Source of the DNA: Gonocerus acuteangulatus | Lineage: Eukaryota > Arthropoda > Insecta > Hemiptera > Coreidae | Direction of reading: 5' to 3' | DNA length: 64,000 bases | NCBI GenBank assembly: GCA_946811695.1 | Contig: OX328123.1 | Coordinates: 40,200,136 to 40,264,135 of the forward strand | Part shown: piece by piece, positions 22,800 through 36,318 of the stretch | How positions within the stretch are numbered: position 1 is the first letter of the stretch | Layout of the letters: each line of letters begins with the position of its first letter | Notes under the pieces: model-generated | The model's input: only the letters and a program-made list of their open reading frames with translations | Told to the model about the DNA's origin: nothing | Databases searched by the model: none | Position numbers and translations under genes: made by a program

Positions 22800-23431
22800 T
22801 AAACTTTTACCTATTGCGTGATGTAGTCTAGAGGAATATGTGGTGCCTTTTGGTCCGTTTATAGGCAATGAATTCGTCTTTATGCAGGATAATGCCCATT
22901 CGCACGTCGCAAATGTGGTAAGAGGCTACATGGACGAGCTTGGTATCCGGACCATGTAGTGGCCAGCATGCAGCTCGGACCTAAATCCTATTGAGCATCT
23001 CTAGTACCAGCTTGGCAGGTCCATCCGTCGACAAGAGAACCCTCCAGGTAATCTCCAAGACCTGAGAATTGTGCTGGTACATCAGTGGAACCAGATTCTT
23101 GAAGATCAGGTAGCCAATTTAATTAGTGGTATACCAGGAAGGATTGAGACCGTTCTTTGTGCCAGGGGAGGAAACACTAGGTACTAGAAACAATATTTTT
23201 ATGAAGAACAAGAATTAGAGTTGTTTTATTTTTACTTTGGAAGAGTGTTCATTTTCTTTTTTTTTTTTACTTATCTGTTTTTTTTTCAGATTTTTTTGTC
23301 TGTCACTTATGGTGTCCTACAAGCTGAATATATACACTACATTTTGAGTTAAAAAATTGCAAATTTTATCAACCTGGAAAAGAAATAACGACGAAATACA
23401 AGGTGCGCCGGTTTTTTTGTCCAGCAGTGTA
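22800..23431 (+). mobile_element. 5'-truncated Tc1 element with intact 3' end
   Basis: The right end, read inward, begins TACACTGCTGGACAAAAAAA, a typical Tc1 terminus next to TA. It joins GATAAATAAAATAAAAACGT, a position internal to family B (compare 18236-18262), so the element inserted at a TA inside a family-B copy. The left end is gone. Confidence 0.75.
22826..23187 (+). pseudogene. Tc1-like transposase, C-terminal half, broken
   Basis: The frame reads VVPFGPFIGNEFVFMQDNAH, then GYMDELGIRTM, WPACSSDLNPIEHL, and ends NTRY-stop at 23185. MQDNAH carries the second catalytic aspartate of the DDE/DD34E domain, and DLNPIEHL the third acidic residue (E). The N-terminal helix-turn-helix region and first aspartate are missing. 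Two in-frame TAG codons replace tryptophan positions (after GIRTM and after IEHL), so it is inactive. The rest of the element runs to the inverted-repeat end at about 23429. Confidence 0.88.
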
Positions 23432-23862
23432 GATAAATAAAATAAAAACGTAAATTGTTCTACTCTTTTGCATTTTTTATGAGCAGCTGTTTCAATTATT
23501 AATTTTGTAATTAATTTTCTTTCAGAGTTTTGTGTATGCGGGGAACTACACTACGTAATAAATACACAAAGCTTCACATTTTGATCTATTGATCTTGATG
23601 AGTTTCGCGATCCTACATTTGGCGGAAGAATTCAATCCAAACATAGTACAAAGTAACACCCCCCCCCCTTCCAATAGACCGATTTTTACGACTGGTATTG
23701 GCAAATAACTACTTTCGATCCGGAGTACCCCCCCGTCCAAATGGACCGAGATTTTGTTGGTTAACGAGGTGATGGGGGAATACTATATACCAAGTTTCGT
23801 GGCGAAAAAAAACCAAAAACTCTGGTCTGTATCGTGTTAACGGACACATATATAACTATATA

Positions 23863-23922
<60 letters not shown>

Positions 23923-24046
23923 AATTTTAACTGGGGTCATTTTCAGTGTCTACTAAGTAGGATCGATAAAGATTCGAAGACATTTTTCAAAAATTTCGTC
24001 ATGAGTGGAAACTCGATAGCTACTCTCCTTCGGAGGAAAGTGGGAT
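23432..24046 (+). mobile_element. Family B HINE-like element, copy 3
   Basis: Opposite orientation to copy 1. It starts inside the element at the Tc1 junction and carries the G/C-run units (as C-runs near 23659 and 23730), a TA core (23860-23935) and the 3' hairpin CTCCTTCGGAGG at about 24026. Its last bases, GTGGGATT, have lost the CTAR end. The 5' block is missing, removed at or before the Tc1 insertion. Confidence 0.7.
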
Positions 24047-24531
24047 TAAAATCTTCGCAAAAAAAATCATTGCAATATTAAATTGACGCGCTTCAATGGG
24101 AGAACAAATTTCCTAAGAGTTGTTTGAATAGAGGACTCCAACGTGCAATATATTTTCTGTCGACACAATAGTAAATATCTTATTTTTTGGGGTGGGGTGC
24201 ACTTTCTGCTGTGGCCATCAGCACTAGCCCCAATAGTAAAAAGTCCGACTCGCAGGAACTGCAGCATCTTAGCGCGGTTCCGTTCATGTCCCTAGTGCCA
24301 TTTGATAAGCTTAGAAAAGAAATAAACTTATTTTTTTTATATATCTCGTGAAAATTGTCAAAATCCTCTCGAACATCTCGAATAAAAGTGATATTAAGGC
24401 GTCAGGGACACCGACAGTAGCTAAGTTTTACACAGAAGCGGAAATTACAGAATCTGGCTCTCATTCTAAAGCAAAGCTCTATAAATCAATACAAAAAATG
24501 CCTAATAAAGCCTTTCTAGAGTATACAGAAG

Positions 24532-24781
24532 CATGGGCGTACATGAGGGGGGGGGCTGAGGGGGCTGCAGCCCCTCCCGAAATTTTGAATTGATGATAAA
24601 AACTTCGTAAAACCCTTAAAAATAAATTAAATAAGATCACTTAGTTCATAAAACATATTTTATTTTACGTGTAATAGCGTTTTAGTTGCCTAAAACTATT
24701 CCAAGCTCTAAATATTTAGTATTCCATACCCTGGAAATGGTCTCAGCCCCCCCCCGGAAATTGTTTTTATATACGCCCATG
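24532..24781. mobile_element. 250-bp hAT-type MITE with 8-bp target duplication
   Basis: The ends CATGGGCGTA and TACGCCCATG are perfect 10-bp inverted repeats. Direct copies of TACAGAAG flank the element at 24524-24531 and 24782-24789, an exact 8-bp target-site duplication as made by hAT transposases. Subterminal GGGGGGGGGCTGAG occurs at both ends in inverted orientation. There is no coding capacity. Confidence 0.88.
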
Positions 24782-24789
24782 TACAGAAG

Positions 24790-26040
24790 GATGAAGAAGA
24801 AGTACACAAGATTGAGTAGAATACCCTGCCTAATATAGCCTATATAGAATAATATGCCGAATAAAACCTATCTAGTAAATACACAAGGACAAATAAAAAT
24901 CATGACGAATAACAAGTCAAGAAAAAAAAAAAAACTGTATTTAACAAAATAAAACAAAGTTTAGTTCCCCAACTACAATAGAATAATATACCTAATTAAG
25001 TCTATGGAGTAGACACAAATGGACCAAAAACAAGTCTTGTGGAATATTGTTTTTTTTTCTAATTAAATACTTTTTATCAATATTTAGTATATAACCTTTG
25101 TTGAAAACTATTGATTGCTAATTGATGAATCGGTTTACAACTAAGTAGTCTTTATGAATATTTAGTATATAACCTTATGTTTGGATCTGAGTTTTTGGGG
25201 TGCTCTCCGCCTAGGCTTTGTATTTGTGTCGGCAGATACCTGGGGTATATTTACAGCTCTTGAGGATTAACTCTTAGCAGGTAAATTTCCTGCGGCCCCC
25301 TTGTTTCTACGGGCATTGAACCGCCATATTCGCTCATAGTATCTAACCGTTGTGAAGTTTATTTTTTGGATTTAGGACTTAATATACATATGTAGACTAA
25401 ATCATAGCAAGAAGTAATCCTCCGTCGTCGGTTCTTAACTATGTAGACTCGCTAATGTTATCCAATCTTAGATACATCGTACTTAAAATCCACAGCAAAA
25501 ACACGACATTTCATCAGAATCCCCTGCTGAATAAATCTTATATAGAATAATATGCAAAATAAAGCCTATCTAGTGGGTAAAAATAGAGGAAAAAAGCCGT
25601 TCATGGTGGTAGAAAATCTTAAAAGTATTTCGCTCCGAAATATTGTCACTAATTTTACGTATCCTGATTTATAGCCAAATAGTTTTATATTCTATAATCA
25701 ATAAGAAAAACCTACTATCAATAAAACACTATGGGTAACAGTTGAAAATAGGGAATACCAAGAATAATTCTAAAGAACGAAATCAACACCAGTACTGTAA
25801 TCTAGATATTCATACGGCATCTTCGAATTCTAACAAACAAAATATTGATTCTAATTATACGTATCCTGTTTTATTGACAAATACATTTGACTACTATAAT
25901 CAATTAAAAACACTAGGGAATATGCCAAAGAACTCGGAGTAGGAGCCTCAACAGTTTCAAGACATTTGAAGGAAATCGACAAATCCAAAACTGACATTTC
26001 ATACGGTACAGCCTGATATATTTTTAACAATGAATTGTTT
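24790..26040. repeat. Degenerate repeats of 'CCTAATAAAGCCTATCTAG' type
   Basis: Variants of this motif occur at about 24499, 24828, 24858, 24990 and 25550, often followed by '(A)TACACAAGGA' or similar. Periodicity is irregular. There is no clear coding frame beyond chance. It may be decayed interior of a larger element. Confidence 0.4.
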
Positions 26041-26130
26041 TTCTTATTTTAATTAATCTGTTTTATTGTCAAATACATTATCCAACTTTAAGCAATTAAA
26101 AAATAACAAGGAATAAAAACAAACAAAAAG

Positions 26131-26829
26131 AACCGTTCGAATAAACGAAATCAATTACTTCAAAGTTTAAGCACTTATTTCTCCGATTGACATAGCCTAA
26201 TCAAAAATTGTTTTAGAATCTTTTTTGTAGAACATTTAGTAGGCTTTCGCATGGTAACCCTCCGTTTACCAATATTCCTAACCGTCTTCGAGATATTAGG
26301 GAATGTATACGAAGTTCCCAAAACATTTCATGTCTGTTAATAAAATATTTTATTCTAATCCTTCCTTAGCTCCAAACGTAACCAAAATTTTAACATATTC
26401 GTGCTGATGAAATTCAAACATGCAGAAAATGTTTCAACTGAATCCCATAATTTTAAGTATCAAAATCAAAGACAAAAAGAACAGTTCGAATAGGCGAAAT
26501 CAATTACTTTAAAGTTTTAAGCACTTATTTCTCCGATTGACATCGCCTAATCAAAACTTTCATTAGAACCTTTTTTGTAGAGCATTTAGTAAGCTTTCTA
26601 ATGGTATTCTTCTGTTTCCCAAATTCTCAACCTTTTTCGAGATATTAAGGAAAGTATACAAAGTTACAAAACTTTTTTATGTCTGTTAAGAAAATATTTT
26701 ATTCTAACCCTTCCTTAACTCCCAACGCAACCAAAATTTCAACATATTAGTTTTAATGAAAGTAGAACATGCAGTAAATGTTTCAACTGAATCCCATGAT
26801 TCTAAGTACCCAAACCAAAAACGGCATTC
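26131..26829. repeat. 349-bp tandem duplication inside family A
   Basis: The stretch beginning at 26131 (GTTCGAATAAACGAAATCAA region) repeats from 26480 with about 85-90% visible similarity; both copies run on through TCTCCGATTGACAT, TTCGAGATATTA and TCAACTGAATCCCAT. Copy 2 of the family (57600-57950) has one unit only. Confidence 0.85.
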
Positions 26830-27115
26830 AAAAATTATTTTTTCAGTTTTCTCGAAAACGGTTAAAGCTATCGCCTTGAAAATGGTTCCATTCGTTTTCC
26901 TAGCCCAAGAAGCCTATAAAAAGAGTACTTAAAAGCTTATGAACTCAAAAACGTAAGCGTTACGATTTTTTTTGCGCGAATTTCGCCCCTAACGCCATCT
27001 TCCAGTGGGCGGATTTTGCTGGTTAACGAACTTGACCTTTCAAATTGGACGACAGATTTTTGTACCAAATTTCATCGAAATTGGACCATCAGGGAAGCCA
27101 GAAATGAGCGAACAG

Positions 27116-27117
<2 letters not shown>

Positions 27118-27191
<74 letters not shown>
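27118..27191. repeat. (AT)n microsatellite
   Basis: Core microsatellite of family A copy 1, preceded by GAGCGAACAGACAA as in copy 2 (58216-58230). Confidence 0.95.
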
Positions 27192-27193
<2 letters not shown>

Positions 27194-27329
27194 AATTTGA
27201 ACCACCGTTATTTTCGGTCTCTAGGGGTTCTGAAACGCGAAATTTTCTTGTCGGCACTTCCGGATTGTTTCATTGTATCAACCTTATAAGCGGGGTTCCT
27301 CCCTATGGGGGAGGGAGGAACCGCGCTAA

Positions 27330-28106
27330 TTATATTTATGCATCTGCAAGCATTCGTCGACATACCATCTTGAAACAGAATAAATTAATACCAGGTGGCC
27401 CACATAGATTAGAAGATTTCTTTGTTTTTGCAGATCATCGTGGAACTTACAATACAACGTAAAAAAAAACTACAACCGGTTGCATTAGTGAAATTTCACC
27501 GTATATTCTATATTAAACTTCTACACTCATGAATGCCCTTGGTGGCAGTAGTAAAACGGTCACGTTTCGCCTGATGAGCCTCCACACCAATAGGCCTAGC
27601 CCAAGGATGGAAAAAGCTCAAAGAAATAGTTTGGAAAATTGAGTTTTCCAGAGAGAAGTTATCCCTATCTCTTGGAGCAGTCTTCACTAACCCCGCTAAG
27701 TCCCTGGGTCATTCCAAGATTCTAGCACTTCCCCACCCTACACTTTAAATAGCATTTAGGCCCAAGCTGTTTTCCCCTATTCCAATCTTGGTATGTGCTA
27801 AATGATAAGGTGATTTCCAGGATACAGTTTCCTCTTATTTTTATTTTCTTACGTGAAAAATTGTAATCCAATTTATATTTATCCATCTCCAAAGCTACCG
27901 TAAAATTAGTACAGTTTGGTCACATTAGTACAGTGTGGTGGAATTGGTAAAAACCTATTCTACTTATATATTTGTCTGTTCGCTCCCTTTTGGGTAAATT
28001 TCCACCCTTTGGTATCACCTTGTAGTATAAATTTCTAACAATTTTACTATAATGTGCTAATGTTACGGTACTTTTTGTACCTAATTCGCGTATATTTCCA
28101 TATTCG
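27330..28106. other. Intergenic, nothing recognised
   Basis: No supported gene. The frame opening at 27016 runs through the AT array and is not real. Confidence 0.35.
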
Positions 28107-28267
28107 GGTCTCCCGTGGTCTAATGGCTAGCGCCTTGGATTCATAAGGGGGAGATGGTGGGTTCGATACCCAACCGCCGGCAGGAATTTTATCATCCCAC
28201 GGCTCGCTGGTAAAATTCCTCGCTGCACCCTGGATGTCGGCGCTAATGACCTAGATGTAGATGCGCC

Positions 28268-28315
<48 letters not shown>
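28107..28315 (+). mobile_element. tRNA-derived SINE (family alpha), intact copy
   Basis: A box from 28115 (TGGTCTAATGGCTAGCGCC), B box GGTTCGATACC at about 28160, body GGCAGGAATTTTATCATCCC, tail core TGGATGTCGGCGCTAATGAC, and a 46-base A tail (28270-28315). It is the best-preserved alpha copy in the window and was used here to recognise the others. Confidence 0.92.
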
Positions 28316-28317
<2 letters not shown>

Positions 28318-29440
28318 CCATATTCCTTGTTACGTAATGTTTTAAGCTTTTCTAGCCACCTTAAATTTTCAAAAATCAGTTTCAGCCCTGTTAATATTCA
28401 TGGTTGATCGGGATCGTATTCGGTCTTTGTAGACTTCTGATTGGTCGTCACTTCATATGCTAGAAACCGTAAGTAAGCCGGGAGAATGTCTGTCGAAACG
28501 TGGGTCGTCACTACATCGGCACAGCCTTATCCAGAAGATTTTAAAATGTTATAAGTAAGAAGCGTTTTATTACGGAAGGATCCCATTCTCAGACTTGCAT
28601 CAAGTTCCTATGATGAAATAAAAAATAAAAAAAATTACTTAAATAGTTGCCGCAAATGTGGGGAAAACGAACGGAATTTATGCAAAATGTCGTGCAACAA
28701 AAACTACCCCCGGAGGCAAAAGCTGTTCCAGTAACACAGGTAGGCCCCTGCGAAAAAACCTTTAGCAGAAATTTTACATCACTGGATGTCTATTAGATCT
28801 AAACTGACCTAGTCATGAGAATATGTTAATATTGATCATAAAAAGCTTTTGAAAATTAAACATTTTCAAAAAGGCACATTCAGATTTTTTACAGGACCAG
28901 GATTCCAAAAATATTATCAAAAATTATTACAAAGTTATTGGAGATCGTAGTATTTCACGAATAAAATAAAATAATCAATTAATTTTTAAACTAGAACCCA
29001 GAACATAATGAAACTCATATGATTTTTTTTTGTAACTTCTTCCTCGGAGACGTAACGGAAATGGCTTCTGGTTGTTGGGTTGCTGATTATATATGATTTC
29101 TTAGTGCGGACTAGAGGCCCATGCGAAAAGGTCAAGCGATACGCCCTACTTAACTCCAGGCCACTCCTCCTACACACGCACCGTAACAATCCTGTACAAA
29201 TACATAGAGGCCAAAGTAAAGCCCGAGTAATTTCCTGCCCTTATGACACGATGGCCTTCGCCGCTGTTTGTGGTAAGCCACTACCTCATAGCTCAGATGT
29301 AAATACTACCAAGCGAAATTAGATTAGTATTTGAAGGTTGTACAGCAAACCGAGTCGTTTCTTGCTTCCGTATCATATTGACCTGTAATTGCCTTCTTAT
29401 TCTGGACAAATCAATATTTTCTACATTCATTTTTTTTTTG
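28316..29440. other. Intergenic, no recognised gene
   Basis: Contains GTCGAAACGTGGGTCGTCAC near 28493, resembling the flanks of Penelope-type ribozyme motifs, with a second GGTCGTCAC 50 bases upstream. Nothing firmer is visible. Confidence 0.35.
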
Positions 29441-29615
29441 TTTTTTTTTTAACGGCACACCGACATCTTGCCTATTAGCGCAGTGGTGCAGCTGGGAATT
29501 TTCTCAGCCCTGGATTAAAAAAAATCAGTGCCGCATGATAATGGACGGCGTTAGGAACTCAACCTCGGGGAGACCATCCTACAGTATTGCTCTATATACC
29601 ATGAGGAACGTGAAC
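29441..29615 (-). mobile_element. Degenerate tRNA-derived SINE (family alpha)
   Basis: A T-run then AACGGCACACCGACATCTTG (29451 on) is the inverse of the alpha tail (GATGTCGGTGTGCCGTT). GGAATTTTCTCAGCCCTGG is the inverse body. The head toward 29570 is eroded, with GAACTCAACCTC as B-box remnant. Confidence 0.65.
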
Positions 29616-31122
29616 TTCATAGGAAATACAAAGATTTTCTTTGTCAGATAAGGATATTCAAAAAGTTGGTGCTCATTAAAGCATTCACTTTGTTTCAATA
29701 CGAGACCAATATGATTACGAACTTTTGACACTTACCTTCACTTGATTAATGTATTAGTCAGTCTGTCACCGATATTCGTAAACGTTAGATGGATGTTAGA
29801 CCACTTAAGCTCAAAAAAACGCTATAAAAAAAATTGAATTTATTTAAGAGCTTTTGCTGCATCCCGAGTACACGGATATTGCCCCAAGATATTTTCACTT
29901 ATTTTGTACCATAACAAAATTGTTACTAGATTAAAGATCGTTCAATTTGAACGGCTTCAGGAATTTAGTCAAAATTATTCAACTTGATAATTATTTTAAG
30001 AAATCCTGAGGTCGTCCAAACTAACCGAAATCTGAAAAAACTGTATTTGTTTTGTTTTGTTTTTTAACAAACATTTAAAGTATTTCGTTTGAATTTTGCA
30101 ACAATTTGAAAAACGTTATTTTTTTTTTAAATCTCAATTGCAAAATTATTATTCAAAAACAAACTAACAAATTATTTAAACGAAATTTAGTGCGTTGTTT
30201 TATTTTATAATCAACATTGTTTTCCTAGAATTTGAAGCATTTAAAAGCCGTTTTGACCGCCAAACCAAAATGATATAAAAATGTCTGTTTTTTGTCCTGT
30301 TTTTCGTAAGCATAAAATAACTTAAGACTAATTTAATAAAAACTTAATAACTAGAGAATTTTATTACAAATCTTTTGACCCTTTGCGTAGGCATTGACCT
30401 AAATACACTTGCAGTAATGAGCGAATTTTTTACACAAAACGTGATTTTCTTAATTATTTTTTCATTAAAAAAAAAAGAAATTGACGCAAAAAAATTTCTA
30501 TTGACGCATATTTAAATTATTGTTATAAGATGCCTTCAGATGATATTCCCACAAAAATTGGCACTAAAAATTGCAACTAAAAATGGTCTATTCTATGTAA
30601 GTCAGAGGAAATCCATCGACCCTCGCCTGCTCCTGCGGAAGCTAAAATCTTGTATGAGTTCTGATTGAGTATGGTGATGAGGAAGTTGTTAGAATAAGAT
30701 GAGATGACATGTTCCTCTGCCAATTACTGGTCTTATTCCGGTCAGGTTTACTCGTTACTCTAGGCGCATCCCCTTCACTCGGGCTACAAGGAACACCCTC
30801 CAGCATCATCTGCATCTACAACGGATTCGTACATCTCTCACGCCTATGCGGGGCTTGTACGATTCCTCAAACAGGACAAACTAACAACAAACACATTTTT
30901 GAAATTTCAGGAATTATTATAATCTTTTTAACGAGCTTTAAACAAGTGCGAAATTCGTCATGTTAGCGCGTTTAGATATATTTATAATTTTTGGTTATAT
31001 TTAACGCATATTTTGCTTAAATGGGGAAACTCTATATTTTCTGAAATTCTTCCTATATTTGCTAAAATTTTAAAATGAAAAACTTACTGCTATTGCTTCT
31101 AAAATCTGCTGCTTACGTACAA

Positions 31123-31136
<14 letters not shown>
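29616..31136. other. Intergenic, nothing recognised
   Basis: AT-rich. The GC-richer part, 30600-30870, holds an 85-residue frame without recognisable motifs. Confidence 0.35.

Positions 31137-31160
<24 letters not shown>
31137..31160. repeat. (AT)n microsatellite
   Basis: Borders the left end of the foldback MITE after a TTCTTCTTCTT tract. Confidence 0.9.
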
Positions 31161-31171
31161 TCTTCTTCTTG

Positions 31172-31535
31172 TAGTAGAGGCCTTATAGGTGAAAAAATTG
31201 TTTTAGATTTATTTATACCATTTGATTTTATATTTATTGACCAGTTTCTGGAACTTGGCATCTCTTCACAAGACAACTTTCATACAAATAGTAGTCGTCA
31301 TTTAAATAATAAAGTCCAAATCTAACAAAAAAGAATACACATTTTTTTTTTTTAAATCTTTTACCAACATTCACATAGCTAGTTTTAAGCTTATTCATTT
31401 AAATGATGACTACTATTCATAAAAAAAAAATTGTCTTGTGAAGAGAGGCCAAGTGCCAGAAACTAATCGACAAATATCAAATTAAATGGTATAAAGAAGT
31501 ATAAAACAATTTTTTGACTTATAAGGCCTATACTA
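31172..31535. mobile_element. 364-bp foldback MITE
   Basis: The left end TAGTAGAGGCCTTATAGGTG matches the inverse of the right end (TAGTATAGGCCTTATAAGTC). The inverted match continues for about 135 bp per arm, including CTTCACAAGACAA (31264) against TTGTCTTGTGAAG (31431), and leaves a loop of about 90 bases with a T-run. It lies between AT arrays and has no coding capacity. Confidence 0.85.
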
Positions 31536-31562
31536 AAATATATACAGAATAGATCAACTTAC

Positions 31563-33234
<1,672 letters not shown>

Positions 33235-33358
33235 TTAGCACTTTCCTCCGAAGGAAAGTAGCTATTGAGGTTGCACTCATGACGGAATTTTTGAAAAATT
33301 TCTTCAAATATTTATCGATCCTATCTAGTAGAGACCGAAAATGACCCCAGTTAAAATT

Positions 33359-33448
<90 letters not shown>

Positions 33449-34192
33449 TAACACGATACAGGCTAGAATTTTTGTTTTTTCGCCACTTAACGTGGTATGT
33501 AGTATTCCCCCATCAAACGATTGAACGAGTTCGTTAACCAACAAAATCGTTAACCAACTACCCGGAGGGGGGGGGGTTACTCCGGAGTAAAATTAGTTAT
33601 TTGTCAATACCAGCCGTAATTTTTGTTATATTTCAACGAAACTCGGTATTCGTTGTAGTCAACTGAAGAGAAAAATTTGTTGTAAAAATAAACTAAATCA
33701 GTTGCCTAGAAGGGGGGGGGGGTTACACCGGACAGAAATTACTAATTTGCTAATTGTCTTAATTTCTGTTGTATTGTTACCAAACTCTTTATGCGTCCTA
33801 GCTATCTAATAAGACCGTAGTGTAGTGAAAATTAACTAAATCGGTCTATTGGAAGGGGGGGGGGGGGGTGTTACTTTGTACTATGTTTGGACTGAATTCT
33901 TCCGCCAAATGTAGGATCGCGAAACTCATCAAGATTAATAGATGAATATGTGAAGCCTAGTGTATTTATAACGTAGTGTAGTACTCCGCATACACAAAAA
34001 TCTGGAAGGAAATTAATTACAAAATTAATAATTGAAACAGCTGCTCATAAAAAATGCAAAAGAGTAGAACAATTTATGTTTTTATTTTATTTATCTATAT
34101 AGGTTATTTTAAGCAAATTATTCAGTAATGCACTCGACACTACCCAATTCTGAGGAAAGTGCTTAGTTATGCAGCTCCTGTGTGACAGACTT
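33235..34192 (-). mobile_element. Family B HINE-like element, copy 2
   Basis: The fullest family-B copy. On the minus strand it starts at 34192 with AGTCTGTCACACAGGAGCTG and TAAGCACTTTCC, and ends at the hairpin CTTTCCT-TCGG-AGGAAAG followed by GTGCTAA (33235). The core has a TA array (33366-33444) and three units about 143 bp apart, each with a G-run (33567, 33712, 33854). The 5' AAGCACTTTCC and 3' GGAAAGTGCT are exact inverses. Copy 1 has two core units, so unit number varies between copies. Confidence 0.7.
33366..33444. repeat. (TA)n microsatellite
   Basis: Core array of family B copy 2, in the same position relative to CCCCAGTTAAAATTT and CCGTTAACACGATACAGG as in copy 1. Confidence 0.95.
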
Positions 34193-34519
34193 TTTATTTT
34201 ATACTCTAACGATTTAGCGCCTAAGTATGTGAATTTAATTTCAGCATCAACTTCTGCATCCAGGGCCACGTCTAAACTAATAAGATAAAATGGCTGTTAA
34301 CATCGATTTCCAGAGAGAGCTTTAGTTATTAAGTTATTTAAAAACATAAAATACAACTGATATCATTATTTCTTAATATCGTTTATTGCAATGAAAAATA
34401 TATAATTTAAATATTGCATAAAACATTCTGTGATAATATTGCCATAATTTTAATGTATTTAAGATTGACTTTTTCAAGTTTGTTAGTGAGGACATTAATT
34501 TGTTATTGAACGTTTATTA

Positions 34520-34881
34520 TCAGATAATAATTTCTGTTGTATTATAACGAAACGTATGCGTCGTGGGTATCTAATGAGAAAGAGGTTTTGTTAAAATAAA
34601 CAAAATCGGAAGTGTTGGCCACATTGTACTATGTTTGAATTGAATTCAGCCACAAAACGTAGATTTGCAAGACAACCAACTAGACGTGGCTGTTTTGTTA
34701 TGATTTTATACGAGTTGTTTACTTCTACCACAGTTGCTCATTACAAATGTAAAAGAGCAGAATTATTCATGTTTTTATTGTACTTATGTTGGTTATTTTA
34801 AGCAAATTATTCAGGAATGCAGTCTACACTACCCAAATTCTGAGTAAAGTGCATAGTTATGCAGCTATTGCGTGATGGACT
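34520..34881 (-). mobile_element. Family B partial copy (5' half)
   Basis: Keeps the 5' end (AGTCCATCACGCAATAGCTG read leftward from 34881) and the AATAATTTGCTTAAAATAACC block found in copies 1 and 2, but lacks the microsatellite and 3' hairpin. It sits about 330 bases from copy 2 in the same orientation and is more diverged, so it is an older copy. Confidence 0.65.
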
Positions 34882-36210
34882 ATTTGTAACATCAGTAGGT
34901 ACATGGGGTATGGAGAAATACCATAGTTCAGGTATATGTTAATTATTTCAATAAATCCTAAAGTTATTCCATCATTCTATCGTGCCTATAAACAAAATGT
35001 GAGTATTTTTTAAATAGAGTCCCTGCTTCAAATTACTAATAAGAATGTACCCAGAAGCCCATTATCGCAAAAAGGTTACTGCTAAGAATTTGTATCCCAA
35101 TTTAAGAATTTAAATACTGAATTTCTTCAAAATATGAGCATTTCTATAGTTGCTAGAGCGCGAACAGACCAAGAAATTACAACATTTCTCATATATACTT
35201 CCTAGTTGCGGTATTGGCTTGACATCATAAGAGAGTTTCAATTTTAGGGTTTATTAAAATCTTCATAAATTCTAATTTTATTTTCTTCAATAAATTTATT
35301 CTTAACAAAGGCATATTGAATGCCATTTTTATTAGACAAATCACGTCCACATTTTAGGCTCGGCTGTCTGCATTCCGTCCCCTGACATAAATATTTTTAA
35401 AAATGAATGATTACAAGTTACGCTAAATTTAAAATAAAAAAAAAATCTGAAATGGGGATATTGATCATTTACAATCCCATCCCACTATATTGTACTCAGC
35501 GATTACTTGCGTTTAGTACTGGATGTACAAGTTGGTTTCGAAATGATCATAAGGAACTATAGCAGGAGCCAATGGGATTGGTTCGCGTGATAGAAACTAT
35601 CTACAAGGACCGGGTCCGCAACTGATTCAAGTCCATGAACTTTTCTTTAAAAGAAAGTTGTTAGCCCTTAACGATCATATAGTTTTCCCTCCCCCATGAC
35701 CTTATAAAGTTTATTATCTATGTAGAAGTAGTTAGAGTATAGCTTCCGTACACATATTCGTCTTTATAACACGAATTGAAATTGTAACATTTTTCTAAAA
35801 TCTCTTGTAGTCGATATAACAGAATTACAATATGTTAAAAAATGACTGATTCAATATATAATTTCTAACTTTCGAAATGTTAAATACTTTGAGAAAAACT
35901 CGTTAATTTAAAAATCAGATACTGTTACAAGACTCAACTATTTTCCCTTAAATTTGGAATTTTTATAAAAATTAAACTCTGGGGTGGGATTTTGAAAAAA
36001 CAAACCAAAAGCAGTTGCTCATTATTTTTCATATTGCAGTCATTATGTTTATTCATTGAATGTACTGTGGCTCATGGGAAAAAATGCCAATTACGTTCCA
36101 CAATCGTAAAAAATTGATTTCAAATACAGCTTAAATGCCGTAAGAAAAAAAAACAAGACCAAGTTAATCAGCTGCCAACTTTTCGGTTATTTCATAATAA
36201 TAATAAATAA
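34882..36210. other. Intergenic, nothing recognised
   Basis: AT-rich, without supported features. Confidence 0.35.
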
Positions 36211-36318
36211 TATTTTCGGTGTCTACTAGGTAGGATCGATAAAGATCCGAAGAAATTTTTCAAAAATTCCGTCATGAGTGCAAGCTCAATAGCTACTTTC
36301 CTTCGGAGGAAAGTGCTA
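36211..36318 (+). mobile_element. Family B 3' terminal fragment
   Basis: ATTTTCGGTGTCTACTAGGT through CAATAGCTACTTTCCTTCGG and AGGAAAGTGCTAG. It preserves the 3' hairpin and a CTAG end, the cleanest CTRR terminus of this family in the window. Confidence 0.75.

Larger units (their letters stand above)
24241..27329 (+). mobile_element. Family A HINE-like element, copy 1 (composite)
   Basis: The 5' block AAGTCCGACTCGCAGGAACT at 24241 is followed by TTAGCGCGGTTCC. The 3' end is a GGTTCCTCCCT/AGGGAGGAACC hairpin running into GCGCTAA (27296-27329), the inverse of the 5' TTAGCGC motif. The (AT)n core lies at 27118-27191. A hAT-type MITE (24532-24781) and degenerate short repeats fill the front. The element is over 3 kb against 1.3 kb for copy 2, so the 5' block and the 3' portion (from about 26045) may belong to two separate insertions. 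Confidence 0.5.

Noticed and set aside
28127..28321. Minus-strand frame starting with a run of phenylalanine
   Set aside because: Antisense of the SINE A tail and body.
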